From positions 37,343,956-37,407,955 of the forward strand of contig NC_035161.2 of the NCBI RefSeq assembly GCF_001659605.2: 64,000 nucleotides of DNA. Direction: 5' to 3'. Below the pieces are notes generated by a model. The model was not told where the DNA came from. It saw only the letters and a program-made list of their open reading frames with translations, and did no database searches. The position numbers and the translations under genes were made by a program. Of the stretch, positions 1-11,028 are shown one piece after another. Every line of letters begins with the position of its first letter. Within the stretch, counting starts at the first letter, position 1. The DNA is from Manihot esculenta. Taxonomy: Eukaryota; Streptophyta; Magnoliopsida; Malpighiales; Euphorbiaceae.

Positions 1-677
1 CCTCAACCCGTTTCCTAATTAAATAGCTTGCTTATTAAGATACTTGTAATTTTATATTTCCCATTTTGTGATTTTTGTAATTCTATACATTCTCTCTTTT
101 CTATCATTTATTTATTTTTTAAAACTTTTTTTAAACATTTAAGATATTCAATTCATATTATATTATTTATTTTTAGGAATTACTTAATTGAAAATAATTC
201 TGTAATTTGTCATATATTATATATATATTACTATGTGGATCGTGAAGTACCCAAGAAATGAAGTAGTGGGACTGGTAATTCCTCAGTCTTTACCTTGCAA
301 ACAAGGAGGAAACAACCTCCCAAGAAGCCACAAGTTGAATTTTTCATCTAAGAGATAGGCTGCCTCTATTACTAAATCTTAATTAAGTTTGCATAAATAT
401 TTTATTTTAGTTAATTAGTTGAAGCACTATATAATTTTCTTTTTAAATGATTTAAGATTTTGCATGGATTTGATGTTTTGACTTGCAGAAATTTCGTAGC
501 ATGCACTTCGAAAAGTACAAGAGAATAAGAAAATTGTTCCTTTTCATTCTTATTTCTTTTGGTCTTTTTTATTGTTTATATTTTACTTCCACCCCATTTG
601 ATTACATATATTTTATTCAAATTTTACATGCTTTTATATTTAGTAATAGAAAAGCTCACCAAGCGGCCATTGTATAG
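1..677. other. AT-rich flank, no confident gene
   Basis: Mostly AT-rich sequence. A 40-codon open stretch on the plus strand at 236-358 has non-random-looking composition (it reads WIVKYPRNEV near its start) and ends in TAG. It could be the last exon of a gene lying left of the window, but I cannot identify the family or a convincing acceptor site. The rest is the downstream flank of the protease inhibitor gene. Confidence 0.3.
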
Positions 678-966
678 TTAGCCAATATGAGGAACTTGTT
701 TCACAATTCCATGCTTATCGACCCAAACTCGAACCCTATCGCAACGCAAGTCCAGAGTCACCATCGACCCTTCCTTCACTATCACAGCATGAACCTTGGG
801 GTTCTCTCTCTCCACGGTGGCTGCCGCCACTTTTCCTTTCACTCCCACTAGCTCCGGCCATGAGATTTTCCCAGGATCTACAAACTCATATATATATAGA
901 TATAGTTATCAAACCAACAAAAGCATGCTTAATTTATGATTAATACTTACCTTTGCAATCTGCCAT
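678..966 (-). CDS. Potato inhibitor I family serine protease inhibitor
   Basis: This is a small serine protease inhibitor of the potato inhibitor I (eglin/CI-2) family, typically wound- or pathogen-related in plants. It has two coding exons on the minus strand, 951-966 and 678-877, joined by a 73-bp GT-AG intron inside the fifth/sixth codon, giving 71 residues. The protein starts MADCKDPGKISWPELVGVKG, keeps the conserved W in SWPELVG, and has the binding loop VTLDLR followed by RVRVWVD and the family C-terminus VPHIG. By family alignment the scissile bond is Leu-Asp in TLDL, so P1 is Leu, which favours chymotrypsin- or subtilisin-like targets. There is no signal peptide, as in many dicot members, and no disulfide pair. 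A TATA box (minus TATAAAT, 1034-1040) lies about 70 bp upstream of the ATG. Family assignment is firm; the target protease is inferred. Confidence 0.93.
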
Positions 967-1033
967 CGCTGCTTCCTTGCTTTTTCTACTGATGGATTTC
1001 TATGCGAGGGCAAAGAGGGAGATGCAGATTGAA

Positions 1034-1040
1034 ATTTATA
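1034..1040 (-). promoter_or_regulatory. TATA box of protease inhibitor gene
   Basis: On the minus strand the sequence reads TATAAAT, about 70 bp upstream of the inhibitor ATG at 966. This leaves room for a short 5' leader. Confidence 0.5.
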
Positions 1041-1049
1041 AAGGATCAG

Positions 1050-3743
1050 AATTGCTTTGCTTTCAAATCGCTGGTTTCAAGTGATAGCCAGCTAACCCAG
1101 CCGCGATGTTTGAAGCTTTTATTTTTTTATTATTTTTTTATGAGGTCAGCTGTTTTTGGAATGCTCAAATTTATAATCAAAATGTCAACTGTCCGTGGAT
1201 ATGGATGTATGACCATTAGGAAACTTCACGTGACTATTTATTATTTCAAAAAAGCTTTTAATACTAAGGTAATAAGTTATGAAGATCTCAACATTTTTAA
1301 TTGAGAAAAACAAAGTTTTAGGATTTTATTAACCCTTTCTTTAATTATTAATGAAATGATAAATCAATAAGAAATTAAATAAATTATAAAAAATAGAAAA
1401 TTTAAAGAAAGTTACCAAATAATTTTTTTAAATAAACATTTAATTATTAATAGTTTTGCTATTTCGTGACATAATGACATAATGTCCTCAAAAACCTTTC
1501 GCCTGTGAGAGGGTCCTAGCTTCTAACAGGCCTATCAGAGTGTGACTCGTTGCCGAGAGCCTGTTCCTAATATTTATTTTTTTATAATTACATGTGTTAT
1601 TTTCTTAATACAAAATCAATCAATTAAAAAATAAAATATTATTAGCAAGTATTTTTTTTATTTATAAGAGTCAAATTTCAATCTTACCTTTAAAAAAAAA
1701 AATCAACCATTCATTTTAACTCTTTAATAAATCAGGTTATATCGCACCTTCCAGCAGTTTCAAAAAGTCTGTAATCTTTTGTCTGGATGTGGATCGTCGT
1801 CCTCATTTCCGAGTGAGAATGTAAATATTTTTGTTTGGTTGTTGTTTTCGATGAGCTGAGTTTCAAGGAAGGAGGTTTCTCTATGACTTGCCTTGTTTTA
1901 GTCTTTTTTTTTTTTTCTTTCTCTGCTTGTGCAAATTGAGCTTCTGGATTGGCTTTCTCCTTAAGGTGTTATGATAGAAGAAAGTGATGGTGCTCATAAG
2001 CTTGTTCAGATGCATCCTCTCTTATTCTCTCACTTTTATCTTGATCCAGATGCTTCTTTTGTGTTTCGGAGACAATGACTAGGCTCGATTGTGGAACAAC
2101 GTCTTTCCCTTTCTTATGCGCCTGGGTCTTCGTTTCCAATGATCCGAATTGCATGCGATTTTTTTAATTGCCGATCATTTTGCTCTTCTTGTTTGGATTA
2201 TCTTTCTGCCTTTGGTGCCTTTGCTTTACTCTTTGTTTGTCATCTGATTTAGACTTTTAGACTTTTGTTTCTATTGAAGGAGTAAATATAAGTCACACTC
2301 TTTGTTTTTGTCGGCAACGATAATCGGAGGTTTTGTAAAAGAAGGGTGCGGCATACATGTTTGCTGTTTTGGGTCAGAACCTAGATTATGAATAGTGGAT
2401 TTTAGGGTTATACTTTTGGTTGTTTCTATTTTGTCCTTAGATTTTCACTTGTTGTTATAGTTAGTCTTTTTTTTTATTTTTGATTTTTCTGTTGTAACCC
2501 TTTCTATGAGCTCTTTAATAATATCATTGTGAAAAAAAAAATCAATGAAGAGAAAAAAGGATGAGAAATATATAAAAATTTAAGATAAAATTAAAATTGT
2601 TAAGTTTATTTTTTAATGGAATTATTAACGTGTTTTATTGTTTTTTCAAATTAATGAAATAGTATTATAGGAGTACGTAATTTTTTTCATTTAATTATAT
2701 CACAAATCATAATTCTATATGATTGTGCCGTACGACTTCATTGCTCATAGAGCACATAAATTTCTTGTATTATTTTCATACTGAATTGTTTATAGAGTTT
2801 GAGTCTAAACCCTAATTGAAATCAGTTATATAAAAATAATTAATTTTTGCTATTTAAGCTCTGTTTTCTTTTTATAAAATTATATTTTAAAAAATATATT
2901 TTATATTTTTTAACGTCTAAAATATTTAAAAATTTTAATTAATAAAAAATATATTTTAATAAAAAAATTTAAATTACTCATTATTTTTTATGGTGAGATA
3001 TAAGTATATGTGCATGGGTACACTGTAAAATTACTCATTATTTCAATTCCAGCAAAATTAACTTTTTAATGGAAATTTTTAAAATTTAAAAATTTCAGTG
3101 AAATAATTATGTAGCAGTGGATAATTGAATCATTTATAAAGTCCAACTTAAAATTTATTATAATTCAGTTTTTTATTTTATTTTGTTATCATTAAATTTC
3201 TCACTTTTAGAAATATTGTATAAAAATTTATCTTTAAAAATTGATATGTAAAAATATCACATGATAAAAAATAAAAAATAAAAATATGAGAAGAGATAAT
3301 ATTATTTATGTTTCATGAAACTTTTTCTATATTAAAATACCGTCATGTAGTATTAATACTGTCAAATTATAAACAGCCCATGTACAAAGTGGATTAGTCT
3401 TAGTTTTTCAATGAACAAACTTTTTTTATTAATTTTATTATTTAATTTTTATAATTTTAAAAAATTTATTAATTAATATTTTAAATTTCTTAAAAATTTA
3501 TTAACGAGTTCATTTATATTAAAATTTAATTTTTTTAATATTTAATAATTAAAATTAATAAAAAAATTAATTAGTAACCTGTTAAAAATGTAATTAATAT
3601 TTTAATATATTTTTTAAAATTAAAAGAGAAATTAATAAATATTTACATAATATAAATATTAAAAGTAATTTTCCTTTTTTTTTTATAATAGAAGCAAATA
3701 ATTACGCTAAACCAACAAATTATTCATAAATTATTGAAGATTA
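1050..3743. other. Intergenic region; possible retrotransposed fragment at 1740-2540
   Basis: No supported gene. The part from about 1740 to 2530 is less AT-rich than its surroundings and ends in a short A tract after a 'gagctctttaataat' stretch. That resembles the 3' end of a plant non-LTR element or processed copy, but I found no reverse transcriptase motif and no clear target-site duplication. The rest (2540-3740) is very AT-rich spacer and the 3' flank of the P450 gene. Confidence 0.3.
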
Positions 3744-5267
3744 TTACTTACTTCTTTCCTCAATTCTCATCGGAAAGCCACCCTTCATCTTATTGGTGAG
3801 GTAAGAAATAAACACCGGCTCCTCACCATCCTTCGCCGCCGGCACCACCTTAAACTTACTCAGAACTTCAGAAACTATCCTCTTCATTTGCAAGAAGGCC
3901 ATTTCTTTCCCCAAACAAACCCTTGGCCCAGCATGAAACACCGGGTAGGTGTAGGGATCTCTCCCGACGAAACTCCGTTTGTTGCTGTCTCCATCTCCCT
4001 CTTGCAGCCATCTCTCTGGCTTGAAATCAGCCCAATCTGGACCCCATAGGCTCTCTAACCTCCCCATCGCGTATGGATGATATGTGACTCTATTTCCCTT
4101 CTTCACCCATGTTCCGTCAGGCAAAACGTCGTCGCTAACTGCCGTTCTGGTGTCCACAGGAACTGGAGGGTAGAGCCTCATAGCCTCGCATAAGGAAGCG
4201 TGTGTGTATACCATGTCCTTCACTTCTTCGAAAATGGCTACACTTGATTTCTCCCGTATTTCTTTAAGAATTTCAGTTTCTACATGTGGGTTTTTGGAGA
4301 GTAACCAGAAAAACCACGTTAAAGCCGCAGATGTGGTGTCACGACCGGCTAATATGAAGCTGATGACAATATCGGTGACGAAGGTCTCATCTGAAATACC
4401 CGAGCTCAAGAATCGCGATAACAGATCGACTGATTCAAGGGATGAGTTCTGTTCGAGTTCTTCCTTCTTCTCTTTGACGATGTTTATGGCAAAATTGCGT
4501 ACTTGAGACATGGATTTTTTCAGACGCTTTTCAGATCCGACACAAAAAAGCTTTTTGATTTTCCATACTGTAGGGAACGCCCCATTGAGTCTTTCACTTA
4601 TTATCCTGACACTCTCTTCGAAAGCTTCTGCGAAGGGTGCAGGTGGAAGAGATGGCAACAAATATCCAGGATCATACCCAAAAGCGATATTGCATATATT
4701 GTCAAAAGCAAATCTTTGAAGAATATCCTGCAAATCGAGCACTACTCCACTGTTAGCCCCAGCAGAAAGGATTGGAATTAAGCGTTCAAAGATTTCAGTA
4801 TCAACTACAGTCTCCACAAATTTTCGCAGAGATTTATTGCTGAATTCATGGCTAGCAACTTGCCTCTGAAATTTCCAGGTATCGCCATCGGTGTTGAAGA
4901 TGCCATTGCCAAGGAAATCGAAGAGAGTGTATCGACTATAGGGGCCTTTCTGGAAAAGATCAAATTTAGTTTTGAGCATGTGTTGCACATTAGCTGGGTT
5001 TGCAGTGAAGATTTGGCGGTGACCCATAGGACGATGGAGGACAAAAGTTGCAGAAGGTATGTTTTGAAGAATATCTGATGTCCATTGGATTCTTCTATCG
5101 AAGTTTGCCTTTATAGCTAGAGAAGAACCGATTAAAGGGTAGGATTTTGGCAGGCGAGTGGAGATAGGTTTTTGAGATTTGGAGCTTCCAGTGATAAAGA
5201 AGAAGAAGAAGAAGACTGATAGAATGAGAAGGAGAAACGAGAAGAGAAGCTGAAGCTCAAGTATCAT
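3744..5267 (-). CDS. CYP94A: CYP94A-type cytochrome P450 (fatty acid omega-hydroxylase)
   Basis: This is an intact single-exon 507-residue P450, the usual size and intronless structure for the CYP94 family. It has an N-terminal membrane anchor (residues 4-26, ending in a run of Phe) followed by a basic/proline hinge. The I-helix oxygen-binding motif AGRDTT is at 307-312, the K-helix ExxR (EAMR) at 361-364, PERW at 417-420, and the haem-binding FHAGPRVCLG at 444-453 with Cys451 as axial ligand. Stretches such as WKFQRQVASHEF, FDNICNIAFGYDP and YTHASLCEAMRLYPP are characteristic of subfamily CYP94A, whose members hydroxylate medium- and long-chain fatty acids at the omega end in the ER, linked to cutin monomer synthesis and wound or jasmonate responses. 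Other CYP94 subfamilies (B, C) oxidise jasmonoyl-isoleucine, so the substrate is inferred from resemblance. The ATG follows a TATA box by about 120 bp. Confidence 0.95.
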   Translation of the reverse strand: MILELQLLFSFLLLILSVFFFFFFITGSSKSQKPISTRLPKSYPLIGSSLAIKANFDRRIQWTSDILQNIPSATFVLHRPMGHRQIFTANPANVQHMLKTKFDLFQKGPYSRYTLFDFLGNGIFNTDGDTWKFQRQVASHEFSNKSLRKFVETVVDTEIFERLIPILSAGANSGVVLDLQDILQRFAFDNICNIAFGYDPGYLLPSLPPAPFAEAFEESVRIISERLNGAFPTVWKIKKLFCVGSEKRLKKSMSQVRNFAINIVKEKKEELEQNSSLESVDLLSRFLSSGISDETFVTDIVISFILAGRDTTSAALTWFFWLLSKNPHVETEILKEIREKSSVAIFEEVKDMVYTHASLCEAMRLYPPVPVDTRTAVSDDVLPDGTWVKKGNRVTYHPYAMGRLESLWGPDWADFKPERWLQEGDGDSNKRSFVGRDPYTYPVFHAGPRVCLGKEMAFLQMKRIVSEVLSKFKVVPAAKDGEEPVFISYLTNKMKGGFPMRIEERSK

Positions 5268-5384
5268 GTTAATGGGCGGGGGATGATTATGATCTATGCT
5301 GCTAGAAGAGGTGTGTGTGTGTCTGTCTGTCTTTTTCTTTTTATTTCCTAAAAGATAAGTAATCTTGGGAAGAGGATCGGGGCC

Positions 5385-5392
5385 TATTTATA
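5385..5392 (-). promoter_or_regulatory. TATA box of CYP94A gene
   Basis: The minus strand reads TATAAATA here, in a locally GC-richer promoter, about 120 bp before the P450 ATG. A TG/CT-rich leader lies between it and the start codon. Confidence 0.6.
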
Positions 5393-5399
5393 AGCCACA

Positions 5400-8178
5400 T
5401 GCTGCACGGCAATTACTAGTCGCACTCTCGACCGCAATTCGAGAAAATTATAGACTACAAAATTGTATCACAGAGAATGAATGCACGATACAGATACAGG
5501 GTGTCGTTCTTATCTATAATTCAACCAAACATCAAAGTGTGCAATAACGTAAAACATCGAGTGTCCTAAATAATTTAGCAATGCTACAATAATAGTCGAT
5601 GTTGGGTGGGAATCTCGCCAATTTTAGAGAGATGGTATCATAGTGTCCGATTAGGAAAAATTGGTGTTATGTCCATAAAACTTTTAAGTTTTATTAATTT
5701 AATTTATTTTAAAATTATTTAATTAAAATATTTATCTATTTTGTAAAATAGAACAAATATTTAAAACTATATGGTGTAAATAATTCATTTAGTAAAATTT
5801 TACGAGACTAAATAATATAAAAGTCATGATAAATAATGATTTTTTTATTTATTTCAAATTACACGTCATTTGTTTCAATAAGATAATGGCAATTAAGATA
5901 TTGAAATGAATAATATATTAAAAATAAATATAAAAAGTAAATAATATATAAATTTAAAATTTAATGTAATTTACCAATTTAATTATATATATCTCAATTA
6001 GAATTTTTTATAAATTTTTAATAAAAATATATTAAAAATTATATATTTATATAATTTAAAAAAATAAAAAAATAATCTTAAAAAATTTACCTCAAAATTC
6101 CATATTTAAACCTATCTCCGAGGAGGGCCAATCAATTCAACACTGAATTAAATCTGTAACCATAAAATATAACATATAATATATAATTAGGCTTCATAAA
6201 ATATTTCAATTTATTTTAAATCTGTAACCAACACTGAAAAATCATAAAAGATTTCAATTTATTTTAAAGTGATTTTTTTAATTAAAAAGAATTTATTTTT
6301 TATTTTAAATAATAAAATAATTAAAAAAATTAATTAAATTAAATTATTATAAAATTCTTAATTAAAAAAAAAAAAGACAAAAGCTTTTGTCCCACAAATT
6401 TTCTTAGTCATAAATCATGTGTACCCTTAGAGTTAGTAATCTATCAACTTCGCTTAACAAATTTCTACGTTCATATTTGCTACCTTTCACAATCTCATAC
6501 TGATTTTTTTTTTCTTTTTCCCTTTATGAATTAGAAATTAAATTGTCTCTTACCTGTTCAGTAAGAAATCTGATTTGCATCCATCACATTGTTTAATTTC
6601 AATTTCATAATTTGTCTTTTTTCTTGGAAGTGGCACAAAAATTAACTCGGTTAGGTTTGGCATGACGTGTGAAATTAAACATATAGATTTGACAAGTAAT
6701 TTTCAACTATATTTTATGTATATAATTAATTTATGATTTTATAATTTTATTTTAACTTTCGGGACAATACAATTTAATTATTATTATCGATATATAATAT
6801 AACGTATAAAGATAAATATCTTTATTCGCTCATAAATTTAGTTTGATGGTAAATGTATTTGAGTAAATTTAAGAAATTTCAAATTCTACTCTTCCCAATC
6901 CTCATGAATTTAGTCTGATAATAAATATATTTAAGTAAATTTGAGAAGTTTCAAATTCTAGTCTCCATTTTAATATATATATTGTGTTAAATATAACCTT
7001 AATTCATAGCATCCAATTAAAGAATTTACTCATAATATATAATTATAAAATTAAATATTGTAGTTATTTCACTCTTATTAGCTTACTAAAAATAAACCAT
7101 TCACGTTAAATTAATATTGAAATTAAAATAATAAATCTCATAGTTAAAATATAAATTAAACTATAATTTGAAATAAACATAACAAAAGATATTTGGTGGG
7201 ATAAAACTAGCATTAATTATTTATATTTACAGAGATTAACTATTTAATTTTTGAATATTATTATTATTTATAAATTAATCCATATTTTTTTAAAAATTTA
7301 TTAAATTTTTTTTATTTTTTATATTCATCAAATAAAATAATTATTTTATTCAATTCTATTTATTTCTATTATTAAAAATATATCAAAAAATAAAATTACT
7401 CTTATTATTTAATTAAATTTTCTTCTTCCTCATCTTTCTCTCTCGATGATTTATTTTATTATCAAAACAAATCACTCTCACCCACATAAAATCTCTATTA
7501 CACTTTGTCCCAGCAACAATATATGCTATTATTTTAATTTATTGAAAAAAATTACAAAAATATTTTGAAGAAAAAGTTTGAGAGTTAAAAATTTTATTAC
7601 AATCTAAGGAGTGAGAGTAATTTATAATTTTTAGAATTTTAACTCTCATTTTATTAAGAGTTTAACGTAAAAAAATATTTGAAAATGAACAGAATGACGG
7701 TTTCAAAATAAAAAATTAAAAATATTTTAATAAATTTTTAAATATATAAAGATGGAGTTATAAATAAAAATAATATTTAAAAATTAAATAATAATTTTTT
7801 TATATTTAATATATTCATATAAAAATATAAGAATTGGCCGTTGATAGCAATAATTTCCAATTATAGCCCTGAGTTAAAGAAATATTAACTTTTGGTTGTC
7901 CCAAACAAAAAGTGAAAAGGAGTTTTTCCATTCAATCCTAATTCCTAATAAGCATCCACACAAATTACGTCGAGTCCAGCAATGCACACATTATTTTTTA
8001 CAAAATAAATAGTCTGTTTTTCTTTTACTCCATTTTAAATTATTTATTTTATGAAAAAAATAAATACATTTCATTTATTTTAAAACTAAAAATTAAAAAT
8101 TTTCATTTTAAAAGAGAAAATTGATGAAAAATAAATTAAATGACTGAAAAACTTTTTATTTAAAACAGAAAATTAGTA
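5400..8178. other. Long AT-rich intergenic region
   Basis: No gene, RNA or intact mobile element could be supported. The sequence is extremely AT-rich with many A and T runs. The only local structure noted is the imperfect 72-bp tandem duplication at 6831-6970. Confidence 0.6.
6831..6970. repeat. Imperfect 72-bp tandem duplication
   Basis: Two adjacent copies share the order cataaatttagt / tgatggtaaatg / tttcaaattcta with scattered substitutions. They start at 6831 and 6903, giving a 72-bp period. There is no coding content. Confidence 0.7.
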
Positions 8179-8184
8179 ATAGCA

Positions 8185-8753
8185 TGCCTTAAGCCAACAT
8201 GAGTTTTGGATATTAAAATATATTTTTTTAGCAATGCCGCATTCAGTTGTTTTTTGAAAGTAATATTAAAAAAATTAGTATAAATTCGCAATAAGTAGGA
8301 CTACTTTAGTTTCTTGTAATTCTTTTTTTTTTTATTTATTAAGGGGTGCCACCGGCGAGGATTGAGGCCAGCTGGCCACTGTAGATTTGTTGAGTCCCTG
8401 AATTGTGCCTCCACTTCTTACAGGCATTCCTCTACCTACAAGTTGAGAGAGGATCGTTGCTATGATTGTGTAATGACCGCTTTGCTCTTGGAATAAAATA
8501 AGTAGTCCATTCACTAAATTTCTGTGCATGGTTGCTTGTTGATGTGCTTGTATCGTTAGGATTATATGATCATGATATTTTTGCGTGATAACTGTGACTT
8601 TTTCTCATTTTTATGAGAATGGGACAAGAGGTCCTAACCTTGACGTCCATTGTACAGGTGAATGCATAGAGAGTTTGGCTGACTCGGCTTGAAAAGAGTT
8701 CAAACCAAGTGCCATACGGTTCTAAACTAGTGTCAAAATCTGAAACCGTGACA
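8185..8753 (+). repeat. 5' LTR of chromovirus element
   Basis: It aligns along its length with 12714-13358, for example at 'gaggattgaggccagctggccac' versus 'gaggactgggcccagctggccac' (read in short blocks). It ends in ACA two bases before the primer-binding site. It is shorter than the 3' LTR, lacking a stretch after the 'tttattaagggg' segment. The exact left edge is approximate. Confidence 0.8.
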
Positions 8754-9449
8754 ATTGGTATCAGAGCGAAAACGATCAGAGAATAGTGTGAAAGTATGAT
8801 GAAGTTTGCCACACGCATTGATTTCCTTGAGAGAAGGGTTGAGAACCTTGTTGCCTTTTTGAGTGACTATGCCACCTAAGAGGGGATGGCATTGGAGATT
8901 GATTCTGTTTATAAGCACATTGAGGTGCTAGAGAAAGAAAATGAACGTTTGTTGGCCATGATAGCCAAATCGTCTAGAGGTAAGAGTGAGCCAATAGAGA
9001 TTGAGGCCACTCAAAATCCCTTTCATGTGAAGGACACTCGATGGGGTGATCTTGAGTCTAAGATGATGGAATGGGAGGCAATGGCCTTTCAAGTGGGAGG
9101 GCATACTCCCAAAAGGTGCGTCCCCTCACAAAACTCCTAAAGAAGGAAAACAAGTGGTAGTGGACAGACGAGTGTACAGCTTTTGATAATGTGAAAAATG
9201 CGATAACGGCTGAACAGTGTTAGCTCTTCCCGACATGAGTAAACCATTTGAGGTGCAGACGGATGCTTCAAACCTGGCATTAGGGGGAGTACTAATGCAA
9301 GAGGGACAACCTGTAGCATCTGAGAGCCGAAAGTTGAAGGAGGCAGAAGTTTGATACACAGCCCAAAAGAAAGAGTTATTGGAAGTGATTCATTGTTTAC
9401 GAACATGAAGACTTTACTTATTGGTTTCAAAGTTTGTAGTCAAGACAGA

Positions 9450-11028
9450 TGACTGTGCGGTTGTCGAAACCGGTCAAAAATAACATTTTCGGTTATCCAC
9501 AATTTTACAACTTTAGATAGTGGTAAAAAGATCGAATCCACAGGAAATTGATACTTACCTATTTTTCTTATCAAGACCAAGTAAATAAATAGACAATAAA
9601 AGTAAAATGGAGGGTTTTAAGATTGATGAACTAAACTAATATTGAAAGCAATAAAGTAAAACAAGAATTCAATAATGAGAAAAGCCTAGTTGAAGAATTG
9701 TATCCACTTTAGTTGTTGGGATTGATCATTGACACTTAGATTCTTTTATTTGACTCAACAAATTAGTTATGGGGGTGGAAGACGCTTCTCACCACCATAT
9801 CCTCCTTAATCATAGATTAACTAGGGAACGTTCTCTAATTAATCACTAATCAACGAGTTACCAAGGAACGTCCTTGAGGCTTTAAGCATCTAACAACTGT
9901 CAATTGCATTAGGAAATAGAGAGACCTAATTTTAGCTACCTAAACGTATGGTGATATTGCTAGATTATGCAATTTTCTTGGTTTTTACACCAAGAGTTAC
10001 TTGTGTTTGAATAATTCAAGCAATTATGGACTTCAAACTATCCAAACTAATAAATTATTACTTTGCAATCAAGAATCAATGGGCCATATTGATCTAGATA
10101 ACAAAGCAACAATAGAATTAAGCATGAAATTGCAAAAATATTGATAAATAAAATATTAACATAATATGTTCAAATCTCCCAATCCATAAACAACTAAAGT
10201 TTCACCTAATCTTCAACTAGAAAAAAGGGGTTTCAGCCACTCATGGCTGAAACTAACACAAAAGAAAAGTAAGTAAACAAGAAAAGATGAAGGAAGGGCC
10301 GGCAGCTGGTGCGCGCGGCTGCTGGAGAAGTTTCTGCTGAAGATGATTGATGATCCAAAGATGATTCTTTGCTGGTTTGCTTGTCCTTTTATAGCTGAAG
10401 ATGATTGATGATCCAAAGATGATTCTTTGCTGGTTTGCTTGTCCTTTTATAGCTAAAGAGGTTGCCCTAAGTTTCCTTGTTGTGATGGAACTCCTTTTCC
10501 TATTTGGACTTGAACTCTTGGAAGGCAAGTGTATTTTCTTGAGATTTAGCTTCCTAAATATGTAAGACAGAGTGCTGAGGTGTATCATTGACTTGCTGAG
10601 CTGTCCTCACGTGTTTGGTGTGGAGAAGACTTCTTGAAGATTCAAAATTCAAATTTTTCGCAACTGTTGTCTTGCTGTTGTAAGTGCCTGTTTGCCCGGG
10701 TTGTGTGGGCAAAAAGTCTGTCTTGCCTGCTATTTGTGCACTGCTTCTGTCTTGTGGGTCTGTTTGTCCAGTTTACTTGGGCAAACAACCTGGTCTAACA
10801 GCAAGTTTGTATTTTCCTTATTCCTTTCCATTTCAACTGCAACTTGGCTTGGGCAAATCATGCTTGTTCTCTTTTGCTCTCTTTTGGGCAGATTTAAGGC
10901 TATTTTTACAAAATTACCCTTTTACTCCATTTTCTGCAAAATAAGATCAAAACCATAAAGTTAGGTAGAAAATATGTAAATTAACATAAATAACAACATA
11001 GAAAATGGGTCTAAATTTAGCTCTATCA
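9450..11028 (-). mobile_element. Solo LTR, family Z copy 1
   Basis: A 1579-bp non-coding repeat beginning TGACTG and ending CTATCA, inserted inside the RNase H region of the chromovirus. The flanks are acaga (9445-9449) and ataga (11029-11033), a 5-bp target-site duplication with one C-to-T change. Removing the insert restores the host reading frame (K-T-D-N-T). A second copy at 24426-26522 has the same ends. A TATA-like ctataaaagg on the minus strand suggests LTR sense is minus. TG...CA termini, a 5-bp duplication and no coding content fit a solo LTR left by recombination. Confidence 0.85.
10336..10451. repeat. 58-bp tandem duplication inside solo LTR Z1
   Basis: Two near-identical 58-bp units start at 10336 and 10394. 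Each contains one copy of the minus-strand TATA-like sequence. The second Z copy (24426-26522) has only one unit, so the duplication is specific to this copy. Confidence 0.85.

Noticed and set aside
1490..1560. GC-richer island in AT-rich DNA, considered as a tRNA or small RNA
   Set aside because: No cloverleaf or box A/B motifs could be drawn.
1969..2154. 61-codon minus-strand frame starting MQFGSLETKTQAHKK
   Set aside because: No recognisable family, no splice context, and no promoter; left within the anonymous intergenic entry.
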